From an uncultured Chlorobiota bacterium (lineage in GTDB: Bacteria; Bacteroidota; Ignavibacteria; UBA10030; UBA6906), in the NCBI GenBank assembly GCA_900696645.1, contig CAADGV010000021.1:137040-201039 (forward strand): a stretch of DNA of 64,000 nucleotides. The letters are read 5' to 3'. The notes beneath the pieces were generated by a model. It was not told the origin of the DNA. It made no database searches and saw only the letters and a program-made list of their open reading frames with translations. Below are positions 16,811 through 25,555 of this stretch, piece after piece (positions within the stretch are counted from its first letter, which is position 1; every line of letters begins with the position of its first letter). The position numbers were made by a program, and so were the translations under genes.

Positions 16811-19800
16811 GTGACAAGACTTCAGACACTCGTCTTAGCCCTTCCGTTCTGTTTCTGCGGAGCCGCTGCTTTTGCATCCACCTCAAATGATTTGGTTGAG
16901 AAGGGATGGAAAGCGCTTGAGCCGGCCGCGACCCCGGGAGGCGGACAATCCGATGCTGAGAAGTTCTTCAAGGCGGCAATTGATGCGGATAAATCCAACA
17001 CGCGGGCCTATCTCGGGCTTTCCTTATTATATGAGATGCAAGAACGGAAACCCGAAGCGTGGAATGCGTTTCGAAACGTGCTCACGACGGAGAAGAACTA
17101 TTACCCCTATCTCTCGGCGCAATGGCTTTACACATGGGACGACAAGCTGCGCAATTTGCCGAACTCCGGAATGATCGAGCTTCTGAAGCAACTCAGCGTC
17201 AACGCAAACCCTGACGGCATGATAAAAGCTCAGGCAGCCGAGCAACTTGGCACACACTTCATGAACCGGGGCGACCTGCCGCAGGCACGAGGCTGGTTCA
17301 ATACAATGAATGCTATCACACAGTGGATGGTGATCGGGCCGTTTGATAATATCTCAGCGTCGGGGTTTGACAAGGTGTTTCCTTTGGAATATGAATTTGA
17401 TTTGTCAAGAACGTACGAGGGGAAGAACGGCATTCCGGCCTCGTGGTTCGAGCCGAAGGCGATGCGATTTGACCGGTGGGTCGATTTCACGCGTTACTTT
17501 GCTTTCTCGCAGGCGGTGTACTATGCCAATAATTTCGTTTTCTCCCCGAAGAAGCAACCTGCGTGGATACGCATCGGAACGTCGGGATCGTTGAAAACTT
17601 TTCTGAACGATGAGGAGATCATTCAGTATTTCGATGAGAACAACAATGATCTCGACACCTATATCATCGAAACGGAACTGCAGGAGGGATGGAACCGCCT
17701 GCTCATCAAATGCGGCTACTCCGAAATCACGCGCTGCAATTTCATGGTACGCGTCACCGACTCGTCCGGTAATCCTATCGACGGATTGCAAATCTCTCTT
17801 TCTCCACAATCATATACAATGAAGCCGGGCGCCCCGAGCAGGCATGTCGAGAATTTTGCCGAGGCGTTCTTCAAGGGAGAAATCAGGAATCATCCGGAGC
17901 GGCTGGAAAATTACGTTCTTCTTGCCCAAGTCTACCTCATGAATGACAAAGCTGTTGAGGCCGAACTGCAGTTGCGGCACGCTCTGAAACGTTCTCCCAA
18001 CAACATTCTCCTGCTGAACAAAATGCTTGAGGCATACATTCGCGGACAGAAGTTCGACGAGATGACACAAACGCTCGAGAGACTGTTGACCATTCACCCG
18101 AACGTACCTTCGGCAATTCTGTACACGTTGCAACGTGCCATTGAGAACGAGGATTTCGAAACAGCCGAGAAGTCATTGCAACAATTGAAGTCGCTTCTGC
18201 CGAATTCCGAGCAGGCATATCGTCAGGAGATTGCCTTCTATAGTAAGAAGAAACAGAACGAGAAGGTGATTGAACTGAACAAAGAGGCATATGCGAAACA
18301 TCCCGATGTCTGGGAGTTCGCATATCTCGAAGCGACGTTTGCCCAAACACGGCAGCGCAATACCGATCGCGCAAAGCAGATCGTTGCGCAATATCTGAAG
18401 AACAACTACAACGCAAACGTATTAAGCACGCTTGCGGAGTACAGCCTCGCTTCAAGCCTTTCCGAGTGGGAATCATACTATGCAAAGATGATCGAGCTGG
18501 AACCGGCCGCGCCCGGCTATCACTACAAAATGGCAAAAGTGTATTCCTCGCTTGAGTTGTACGACAAAGCCGTGCAGGCAATGCGCCGCGCGATCGACAT
18601 CTGCCCCAACAGCGACTCATATTGGTCGGAACTGGGTGAGCTGTATCGCATCCGGAAAGACAATCTTCAGGCGATGGAGGCTTATCAATCGGCGTTGAAA
18701 TTCAATCCCGCCAACTACGATGCGCGTGAAAAGCTGCGCGAGTTGCAGGGGAAGAAATCGACCTTTTCACATTTTCAATCTGCAAGCATAGACAGCGCGA
18801 TCAAGGCCTCACCTAAATCGGGCGACTATCCGAATGATAACGGCGTCATCTTGCTGGACGATACGAAGCGTGTTGTGTTCGACAAGGGAACGTCAATGTC
18901 GCAACACGAATTGCTTGTGAAACTCTTCAACAAAACAGGGATTGACCAATACAAGGAGTTCGGCGTTCCGTACAATCCCTACACGGAAACGCTTATCATT
19001 GAAAAGGCTGTTGTCATCAAAAAGGACGGGTCGGAGGTGAAGGCCGACATTTCAAGAAATGCGATGGTGTTCAAACAGCTTGAGGAGAATGACTGCATTC
19101 ATATCAAGTGGAAAACAAAGAACTACTACAACGGACGGCTTTCCAATCAATTCTGGGACGAAAACTATTTCAACGGCGGATACCCCGTTTTGCTTGCGCG
19201 ATACAGTCTGCTTGTCCCCGAACAACTCGCGTTCAACCACCGGACGCAACACATGCCCGATAGTCCTGTGAAACGAACAACCGAAGACGGCTTGCTGTAC
19301 GAATGGACAGCCGGCAACGAGCCGGCAATTGTGTACGAGGCAGACATGCCTCCGCTCACCGACGTTGCAAAGGTGCTGTATATTTCCAGCATCCAGTCGT
19401 GGGACTATTTGGTGGATTGGTACACCGATCTGGCGAGAACCAAGACACGCAGCACGTTTGAAATACGCGAACAGGTTGAGGAATTGTTTGAAGGGAAGAA
19501 GCATCTTTCGGAAGAAGAGAAAATCAGGATCGTGTACAACTTCATCACCGAGAATATCCGGTACAGCAGCGTCCCCTTCAGGCAGTCGCCGCTTGTGCCG
19601 CAGAAAGCGCGGGATGTTCTTGTAAATCGTATAGGCGATTGCAAGGATGTTGCGACGCTGTGTATTGCCATGCTGCGTGAAGTCGGCATCACGGCGCATC
19701 ATGTTCTCGTCAACACGGCCGATCAGGGATCGAATGCAAACATTCTTCCCACCATTGCGTTCAATCATGCGATCGCTGCAGTGGAAACTGAGCAAGGAAT

Positions 19801-20572
19801 CCGCTATCTCGATTTGACGGCGAATAACTTTCCGTACGGCTCAGCCCCGTTTCCCGACATTAATGCGTTCGCTCTTCTGATTGCCCCGAACAACACGAAG
19901 CCAGAGTATCTCGGCAAGAAGGAATTCAGTCCCACCAACGTGCATTGCACAACAACGGTAACGATTGCCGCCGACAACAGCATCAGCGTCAGGCATGAAT
20001 CGAAAAGAACTGGCGAAGAGACGGCGAGCGTGCGGTATTTCTATCGCGACAAAAGCCAACAGGACAGGGAGAAAGTCTATGTGCAGGAACTGACTGCGGA
20101 TTTCCCGAACGTACGGTTGACATCGTTGAATTTCACCGGACTTGATACCGTAACGAATGTTGTGACCGTGAGTTCCGGATTCGAAGTGCCCGACTATGTG
20201 TCCGAGTCGGGAAGGTTCAAGTTTCTCAAGCTTCCGTGGGCCGACAAGCTTGGCCCGAACCCGGCCCTCGTGTATGAGAGCCGTATGTATCCGATTGTGG
20301 ATTATGGCCATGAAGACACGTTGCGAGAGCAGATCACCGTGAAGTTTCCCAAAGGATATGCTGTGGAAGGCCTTGCCCCGAAGGTAAGACTCTCCTCACC
20401 TGCGGCGGAGTATTCGGTTGTGTACAAACTTTCCGGTAACTCGCTGCTTGCAACGCGGGAGTTTATCAGAAAGAAGAATACTGTTTCGCCCGAGGAATAC
20501 GCTGCGTACAGAAAGTTCTACAACGATGTGCTGAAAGAAGATACAAGGCAGATTGTGTTGAGGAAGAAATGA
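16811..20572 (+). CDS. Secreted TPR / DUF3857 / transglutaminase-like protein
   Basis: About 1253 residues from the GTG at 16811 (AGGGA 8 nt upstream); a TTG at 16805 is too close to that site. A signal peptide (LALPFCFCGAAAFAS) is followed by TPR-type helical repeats, a glycosyl-hydrolase-like jelly-roll stretch near 170-330, more TPRs to about 650, a DUF3857 beta-domain (about 690-870) and a transglutaminase-like core. The core has a complete triad: Cys in NRIGDCKDVATL, His in AFNHAIAAVE, Asp in RYLDLTANN. Substrate is unknown; the family may act on or scaffold envelope proteins. The stop overlaps the next ATG (ATGA). Confidence 0.82.
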   Translation: MTRLQTLVLALPFCFCGAAAFASTSNDLVEKGWKALEPAATPGGGQSDAEKFFKAAIDADKSNTRAYLGLSLLYEMQERKPEAWNAFRNVLTTEKNYYPYLSAQWLYTWDDKLRNLPNSGMIELLKQLSVNANPDGMIKAQAAEQLGTHFMNRGDLPQARGWFNTMNAITQWMVIGPFDNISASGFDKVFPLEYEFDLSRTYEGKNGIPASWFEPKAMRFDRWVDFTRYFAFSQAVYYANNFVFSPKKQPAWIRIGTSGSLKTFLNDEEIIQYFDENNNDLDTYIIETELQEGWNRLLIKCGYSEITRCNFMVRVTDSSGNPIDGLQISLSPQSYTMKPGAPSRHVENFAEAFFKGEIRNHPERLENYVLLAQVYLMNDKAVEAELQLRHALKRSPNNILLLNKMLEAYIRGQKFDEMTQTLERLLTIHPNVPSAILYTLQRAIENEDFETAEKSLQQLKSLLPNSEQAYRQEIAFYSKKKQNEKVIELNKEAYAKHPDVWEFAYLEATFAQTRQRNTDRAKQIVAQYLKNNYNANVLSTLAEYSLASSLSEWESYYAKMIELEPAAPGYHYKMAKVYSSLELYDKAVQAMRRAIDICPNSDSYWSELGELYRIRKDNLQAMEAYQSALKFNPANYDAREKLRELQGKKSTFSHFQSASIDSAIKASPKSGDYPNDNGVILLDDTKRVVFDKGTSMSQHELLVKLFNKTGIDQYKEFGVPYNPYTETLIIEKAVVIKKDGSEVKADISRNAMVFKQLEENDCIHIKWKTKNYYNGRLSNQFWDENYFNGGYPVLLARYSLLVPEQLAFNHRTQHMPDSPVKRTTEDGLLYEWTAGNEPAIVYEADMPPLTDVAKVLYISSIQSWDYLVDWYTDLARTKTRSTFEIREQVEELFEGKKHLSEEEKIRIVYNFITENIRYSSVPFRQSPLVPQKARDVLVNRIGDCKDVATLCIAMLREVGITAHHVLVNTADQGSNANILPTIAFNHAIAAVETEQGIRYLDLTANNFPYGSAPFPDINAFALLIAPNNTKPEYLGKKEFSPTNVHCTTTVTIAADNSISVRHESKRTGEETASVRYFYRDKSQQDREKVYVQELTADFPNVRLTSLNFTGLDTVTNVVTVSSGFEVPDYVSESGRFKFLKLPWADKLGPNPALVYESRMYPIVDYGHEDTLREQITVKFPKGYAVEGLAPKVRLSSPAAEYSVVYKLSGNSLLATREFIRKKNTVSPEEYAAYRKFYNDVLKEDTRQIVLRKK

Positions 20573-21026
20573 AACGGTATCGCGTATACGCAGACACGTC
20601 TGTTTTCGGAGGATGCTTTGACGACGAGTTTCGTATGAGAGTATAAAATTCTTCGAAGAAGTGGCACAGCGGAAGTTCATACTGGTCTTGTCATAGGTAA
20701 CATTGCGCGAATTAAACGAAGCCCCAGAGCATGTGCAAAGAACACTTGAGAAGATCCCAGCAGACACCATCGAAGTAGTTGATGATGCGGAAGAGATTAC
20801 ATTGTTACGCGATTCATATATTGAAGCGGGTGTGCTTGGGCGGGCAAGCGCTGACGATGCAGAACACATCGCAGCGGCTTCGGTCGCAGAGGCAGACTTC
20901 GTGGTAAGCTGGAACTTCAAACATATTGTTCACTACGAGAAAATACAGGGCTTTCAAGCTGTGAATCTTCTGAAAGGGTATAAACCAATTCGTATTTATT
21001 CACCGAGGGAGGTGGTCGAGTCATGA
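20569..21026 (+). pseudogene. Broken PIN-domain toxin gene (frameshift plus nonsense codon)
   Basis: The ATG at 20569 overlaps the previous stop and encodes a PIN start (YADTSVFGGCFDDEF), then a stop at 20644. Shifting to the next frame from about 20637 continues the protein (ESIKFFEEVAQRKFILVLS) to a TAG at 20694-20696. In the same frame it resumes VTLRELNEAPEHV and runs to 21026, including the PIN segment SADDAEHIAAASVAEADF. So one base appears lost near 20630-20637, and a codon (probably GAG) became TAG. Catalytic Asp positions remain in both halves. A TTG at 20703 could only give the C-terminal part. Sequencing error cannot be excluded for either lesion. Confidence 0.8.
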
Positions 21027-21208
21027 AGAGGGGAAAGAAATTCGATGCCGTTCAAATGAAGTGGGAAGTACAACGGAAGATCGCCGAGGAGTTTGCCAAT
21101 GTTCCGGCATCGGAGGCGCGTAGGATTCAAATGGAACGAATCAAAAAGAACCCCATCCTTGGCGAGATTGTTCGCAAGGCGAGAAAAGGAACGGTTGCAG
21201 GTAAATGA
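21023..21208 (+). CDS. Small basic protein, likely antitoxin partner of the PIN gene
   Basis: 61 residues, charged and helical (DAVQMKWEVQRKIAEEF; SEARRIQMERIKK). Its ATG overlaps the PIN gene stop (ATGA), the usual toxin-first arrangement for some PIN pairs, and its own stop overlaps the DUF4159 start. I do not recognise a named antitoxin family; the role is inferred from position and size. It has no disabling change although its partner is broken. Confidence 0.65.
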   Translation: MKRGKKFDAVQMKWEVQRKIAEEFANVPASEARRIQMERIKKNPILGEIVRKARKGTVAGK

Positions 21209-21873
21209 TGCAAGTCCTGAAGATATTCCTCGTGTTGGCCTTCCTTCTCGATTGCTCGCTCGCTCAACAACGCATCTCCAGCGCCTTCAAAATAGCCCGC
21301 CTGAAATACTCCGGCGGCGGCGATTGGTACAACGATCAATCGGCGGAAGTCAACCTGCTGAGATTTGTCAGGGAGAACACCACCATTCACGTCGAGCCGA
21401 CGTATGAATTTGTGGATCTGAACAGCGAGCAACTCTTCACATACCCGATGCTGTTCATGACAGGACACGGCAATATCTCGTTCAGCGAACAGGAAGTTCG
21501 CCGTCTGCGAACGTATTTGGAGAATGGCGGCTTCCTCTATGCCGATGACGATTACGGAATGGATAAAGCATTTCGCCGCGAGATGAAGAAAATTTTTCCG
21601 GGACAGGAACTCGTCGAGATGCCGTTCAGCCACGGCATCTACCGGAGCCGGTTCGAGTTTCCGAACGGCCCACCCAAAACGCATGAACACGACGGTAAGC
21701 CGGCGCAGGGCTTCGGGCTGTTTCACAACGGGCGGCTTGTGGTGTACTATACGTACGAGTCCAACCCGAGCGACGGCTGGGCCGATCCCGAAGTTCACAA
21801 CAACACTCCCCAGAAGCGGGAAGAGGCATTGAAGTTCGGAACAAACATCATCGTGTGGGCGTTGACGAATTGA
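21205..21873 (+). CDS. DUF4159 family secreted protein
   Basis: 222 residues with a signal peptide (LVLAFLLDCSLAQ). The DUF4159 hallmarks are present: ARLKYSGGGDWYND near the mature N-terminus, PMLFMTGHGNISFSEQE, and YLENGGFLYADDDYG. The fold is thought to be related to class I glutamine amidotransferase-like/ThuA domains, but no catalytic role is established. DUF4159 genes are usually found beside DUF4175, as here (21 bp before it). The first ATG overlaps the preceding stop; a second in-frame ATG follows immediately. Confidence 0.88.
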   Translation: MMQVLKIFLVLAFLLDCSLAQQRISSAFKIARLKYSGGGDWYNDQSAEVNLLRFVRENTTIHVEPTYEFVDLNSEQLFTYPMLFMTGHGNISFSEQEVRRLRTYLENGGFLYADDDYGMDKAFRREMKKIFPGQELVEMPFSHGIYRSRFEFPNGPPKTHEHDGKPAQGFGLFHNGRLVVYYTYESNPSDGWADPEVHNNTPQKREEALKFGTNIIVWALTN

Positions 21874-21894
21874 GAGCTAATCTGTGAACTGCGA

Positions 21895-24800
21895 ATGAGC
21901 GAAAACACGCCGAAAATACTCAGCGAGTTGATTGTCCGACTTGCATCCGTACGGAAGAAAGAGAATTCATCTTCACTTCTTTACGGCATCCTGTTTTCTG
22001 CTTCCTTGATTGTCGGCGCTGCGGGATTTGTGATTCTTGTTGAGCAGATATTCTATCTGCCGGTTCCGGCCAGAACGATCATTTTCTGGGTCGTCATCGC
22101 TGTGTCGGTTGGCTTGCTTGCATGGTTTGTTCTTCGCCCGCTGCTGAAGCGGTTCGAATTGCTACCGGCAGAAAGCAATGCACAAACGGCGGAGAAAGTC
22201 GGTAAAGCATTTCCGAACATCAACGACCATCTCATCAACATTCTTCAACTCTATAACGAGCGGGAGAGCAGCCGGTTCTACTCGCCCGATCTCATTGATG
22301 CATCATTCGAAGATGTCCGGAAGGAAATCGAGCCGGTTGATTTCACGGCCGCGGTGAGTTTTGCCCGTCCCCGAAAATGGGGGAGAATTCTCGGTATTGT
22401 AACAGGCATCGCATTACTCCTGTTGGCAGTGTTTCCTTCAGGATTCTTGGGAGCCGCGAACAGGCTCTGGCACTACACCGAATCATTTGAAGCGCCGCTG
22501 CCCTTCCGGTTCATCGTCGAGCCCGGCAACAAGGAAGTCGTGAAGGGTGCTTCTGTGCCGATTGTTGTGAAGGTGGAAGGCGTGCCTCAAAAGCAGATCA
22601 CGCTTTCGTCAAAGCCGTCGGGTCAAATTCAGTTTGACGAGAAGACTCTTGCGGCCAACGCTGACGGCACGTTCAGCTACGAAATGCCCGCATTGAAATC
22701 CACGACACTATACCGGGTAAGTTCCGGCGACGTTTCCAGCGAGGAGTACACGCTGACGGTTATCGACAGGCCGATGGTGAAAATGCTGCGGCTGAATCTC
22801 GCGTTTCCGTCGTACGCGAAACTCTCTTCCCGCCAACTCGATGATAATGTCGGAGACGTGACGGCGCTCAAGGGAACACGGATCACGTTTTCTCTCGAAG
22901 CCAACAAACCACTCGCCGTGGCGAAACTCATGTTCTCACAACCGGCGAATGAAACGAAACCGAACGCACACTCTCTCACCGTTTCGGGAAGCAAAGCATC
23001 CGGTTCGCTTACGCTGCTCAAGGAGCAGACGTATTACATTCATCTCGTCGACGAGGAAAATGTCGCAAGCGCCGAGCCGATTGAGTACAGCCTCAAGATT
23101 GTGCCCGATGCATTCCCGACCGCACAGATTCTCTTTCCGGGAACGAACATCGACATCGCCGAAAACAGCCGGCTGAACATGCTGTACAAGATCACCGACG
23201 ACTTCGGCTTCTCGTCGTTGCGTCTTGCCTACCGGCTCATTCAGTCGCGCTACGAACAGCCGTGGGAGGATTTTCGCTATCTCGCCGTTCCGATTCCGTC
23301 GGCAATCGTAACCGGGGGCGACATTGCCCATCTGTGGCCGCTTTCCGAACTCAATCTCGTTCCGGAAGATGTTGTGAGTTACTATCTCGAAGTGTTTGAT
23401 AACGACAATATTTCCGGCCCGAAGTCAGGCCGGAGCGAAATCTACACACTTCGTCTTCCATCTCTCGAAGAAGTCTTTGCCGATCTCAACCAGTCGCACG
23501 ATGTGAGTCTCGAAGCGATGAAGGAGTCGTTGAAGCAAGCGGAGGAAGCAAAGAAAGAACTTGAGCAGCTTCAGCAAGAGATGAGGAAGAACCAGCAGAA
23601 AATGGATTGGCAGCAGCAGAAAAAAGCCGAGGAGATGCTGAAGAAATATGAAGAGATTCAGAAGAAGATGGAGGAAGTGAACAAAACCATCAACGAGATG
23701 GTGCAGAAGATGGAGAAGAACGAGGTTCTCTCGCAAGAGACGCTCGAAAAATACCAGGAACTGCAACAGTTGATGGAGCAGATGAACTCGCCCGAGTTTG
23801 CCGAGGCGATGAAGAAAATGCAGCAGGCAATGCAGCAGATGAATACCGAGCAGATGCGGCAGGCGATGCAGAATTTCCAGTTCAACGAAGAGAACTTTCG
23901 GAAAAGCATCGAGCGGACGATGAATCTTCTGAAGCGGATACAAATCGAGCAAAAGGTCGACGAGGCGATCAAGCGTGCCGAAGAGATGATGAAGAAGCAG
24001 GAGGAATTGCAGAAGCAGACTGAACAGACGAATCCTTCTGACAGAAACAAACTCGACGATCTTGCCCAGCAACAGAAAGATCTGAAGGAAATGCTCGACC
24101 AATTGCAGAAGGAGCTTGCCGAGTTGCAGAAAAAGATGCAGGAATTCCCCGCCGAAATGCCTCTCGACGAGATGCAGAAAGCGCAGGAACAACTCGACCA
24201 GAGCCAGCTTGACGAGATGATGGAACAGATTGCCCAACAGATGCAGCAACAACAACTCTCGCAGGCAATGCAGAACCAGCAAAGTGCCCGGCAGAAGATG
24301 CAGCAATTCATGCAACAGATGCAGCAAATGCAGCAGGCGATGCGGCAGAACCAGCAGCGACAAATTGTTAACGAAATGCGGCGAGCATTGCAGGATGTGC
24401 TGAATCTCTCGAAGCGCCAGGAACAACTCAAGAACCAGTCGCAGCGCATGGAGCCGAACTCGCAGCAGTACCGCGACAACGCACAACAGCAGATGGATGT
24501 TCTGCGCGATCTTGCCAACGTCACGCAGGGACTTTCACGCCTCTCGCAGAAAACATTCGCCATCACGCCCGAGCTCGGCAAATCCATCGGCGATGCGATG
24601 CGGCAGATGAGCCAGGCAATGCAGTCGCTTGACCAGCGTAGCGGCAACCAGGCGGCGGGACAGCAGCAGGGCGCGATGGGTTCGCTCAATGAAGCTGCCG
24701 AACAACTCCAGAGCGGCATCAACGGCATGATGCAGGGGGGACAAGGAATGGGGATGGGCATGGCGGGTTTTATGCAGCGCTTGCAACAAATGTCGGGACA

Positions 24801-25311
24801 GCAGCAGGGCATCAACCAAGGAACGCAGAACCTAGGCGGTATGTCGGCGCAGCAGCAGGCGGAGATGGGCCGGCTTGCGGCCGAGCAGGGAATGGTGCGC
24901 AAGTCGCTTGAGCAGCTTGCGAAAGAGGCGGCGCAAAGTGGCGAGTTGAGCAAGATGTTGGGCGACCTGAACCGTGTTGCCCAGGAGATGCGCGAGGTAC
25001 AGACCGACCTCGCTCAGGGCAACGTGAACCCCGAAACGATGAAGAAGCAGGAACGGATACTCTCACGCCTGCTCGACTCGCAACGCTCGGCGCGTGAGCG
25101 TGACTTCGAGAAGAAGCGGCGGGCCGAATCAGGAACGAACGTTGCCCGCAAAAGTCCCGGCGAAATTGACCTGAACACGCAGGAAGGCCGCAACCGCCTC
25201 CGCCAGGATTTGCAAAAGGCGATCGAGGAAGGCTACGCAAAAGACTACCAAGAGTTGATTAAGAAATACTACGAGGCGCTGGAGAGGTTGGAGAGTGCGC
25301 CTCAATACTGA
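21895..25311 (+). CDS. Giant coiled-coil membrane protein, DUF4175 family
   Basis: 1138 residues. Two hydrophobic helices near residues 22-85 and one near 160-185 anchor the N-terminus. A beta-rich region (about 200-530) has Ig-like strands. From about 540 to 900 lies an uninterrupted coiled coil unusually rich in Gln, Met, Glu and Lys (repeats such as QQMQQMQQAM), then a Gly/Gln/Met-rich low-complexity stretch and a charged tail. This matches DUF4175 architecture. Function is unknown; it is expected to be an envelope scaffold working with the DUF4159 product. The repetitive coding sequence creates long false frames on the other strand. No good ribosome site is visible. Confidence 0.85.
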   Translation: MSENTPKILSELIVRLASVRKKENSSSLLYGILFSASLIVGAAGFVILVEQIFYLPVPARTIIFWVVIAVSVGLLAWFVLRPLLKRFELLPAESNAQTAEKVGKAFPNINDHLINILQLYNERESSRFYSPDLIDASFEDVRKEIEPVDFTAAVSFARPRKWGRILGIVTGIALLLLAVFPSGFLGAANRLWHYTESFEAPLPFRFIVEPGNKEVVKGASVPIVVKVEGVPQKQITLSSKPSGQIQFDEKTLAANADGTFSYEMPALKSTTLYRVSSGDVSSEEYTLTVIDRPMVKMLRLNLAFPSYAKLSSRQLDDNVGDVTALKGTRITFSLEANKPLAVAKLMFSQPANETKPNAHSLTVSGSKASGSLTLLKEQTYYIHLVDEENVASAEPIEYSLKIVPDAFPTAQILFPGTNIDIAENSRLNMLYKITDDFGFSSLRLAYRLIQSRYEQPWEDFRYLAVPIPSAIVTGGDIAHLWPLSELNLVPEDVVSYYLEVFDNDNISGPKSGRSEIYTLRLPSLEEVFADLNQSHDVSLEAMKESLKQAEEAKKELEQLQQEMRKNQQKMDWQQQKKAEEMLKKYEEIQKKMEEVNKTINEMVQKMEKNEVLSQETLEKYQELQQLMEQMNSPEFAEAMKKMQQAMQQMNTEQMRQAMQNFQFNEENFRKSIERTMNLLKRIQIEQKVDEAIKRAEEMMKKQEELQKQTEQTNPSDRNKLDDLAQQQKDLKEMLDQLQKELAELQKKMQEFPAEMPLDEMQKAQEQLDQSQLDEMMEQIAQQMQQQQLSQAMQNQQSARQKMQQFMQQMQQMQQAMRQNQQRQIVNEMRRALQDVLNLSKRQEQLKNQSQRMEPNSQQYRDNAQQQMDVLRDLANVTQGLSRLSQKTFAITPELGKSIGDAMRQMSQAMQSLDQRSGNQAAGQQQGAMGSLNEAAEQLQSGINGMMQGGQGMGMGMAGFMQRLQQMSGQQQGINQGTQNLGGMSAQQQAEMGRLAAEQGMVRKSLEQLAKEAAQSGELSKMLGDLNRVAQEMREVQTDLAQGNVNPETMKKQERILSRLLDSQRSARERDFEKKRRAESGTNVARKSPGEIDLNTQEGRNRLRQDLQKAIEEGYAKDYQELIKKYYEALERLESAPQY

Positions 25312-25383
25312 GCGGAGCGAAGTATCCTCATCTCGAAGAAACTTGAATGCCGGGATCACGCGACCATAAGAAAGGGAATATGA

Positions 25384-25420
25384 GGACATGACGGCCTACG
25401 GCTGATAGAGAGTCATGTCC
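25384..25420. repeat. Intergenic palindrome (9-bp perfect arms)
   Basis: GGACATGAC (25384-25392) and GTCATGTCC (25412-25420) are perfect inverted copies around a 19-base loop. It lies in the 244-bp gap between DUF4175 and the M14 gene. No T-run follows on either strand, so it is not a standard terminator. It could be a dispersed palindromic unit or a protein site. I see nothing else in this gap. Confidence 0.5.
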
Positions 25421-25555
25421 CTACAGGATGTTCTCCACGAACTCACGACAAATGAGCAGTAACAAGTGTCGTGACAGAACACGCCGGTACTTAAGTTGTA
25501 AATCCTGTTTGGAATAATTAGATTAAGCGTCACATATTCCGCTCAGGATTTATTC

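Noticed and set aside
20569-20700. Programmed frameshift in the PIN gene
   Set aside because: No slippery heptamer or strong downstream structure is seen, and a separate nonsense codon is also required; decay is simpler.
23425-24953. Long minus-strand open frames of 353 and 431 codons, rich in Leu/His or Cys/Ser
   Set aside because: They are antisense images of the CAG/ATG/GAA-rich coiled coil of the DUF4175 gene; composition is artificial and no ribosome sites are present.
25384-25420. Palindrome as the DUF4175 terminator
   Set aside because: No T-run follows on either strand and the loop is 19 nt, so it is listed as a repeat only.
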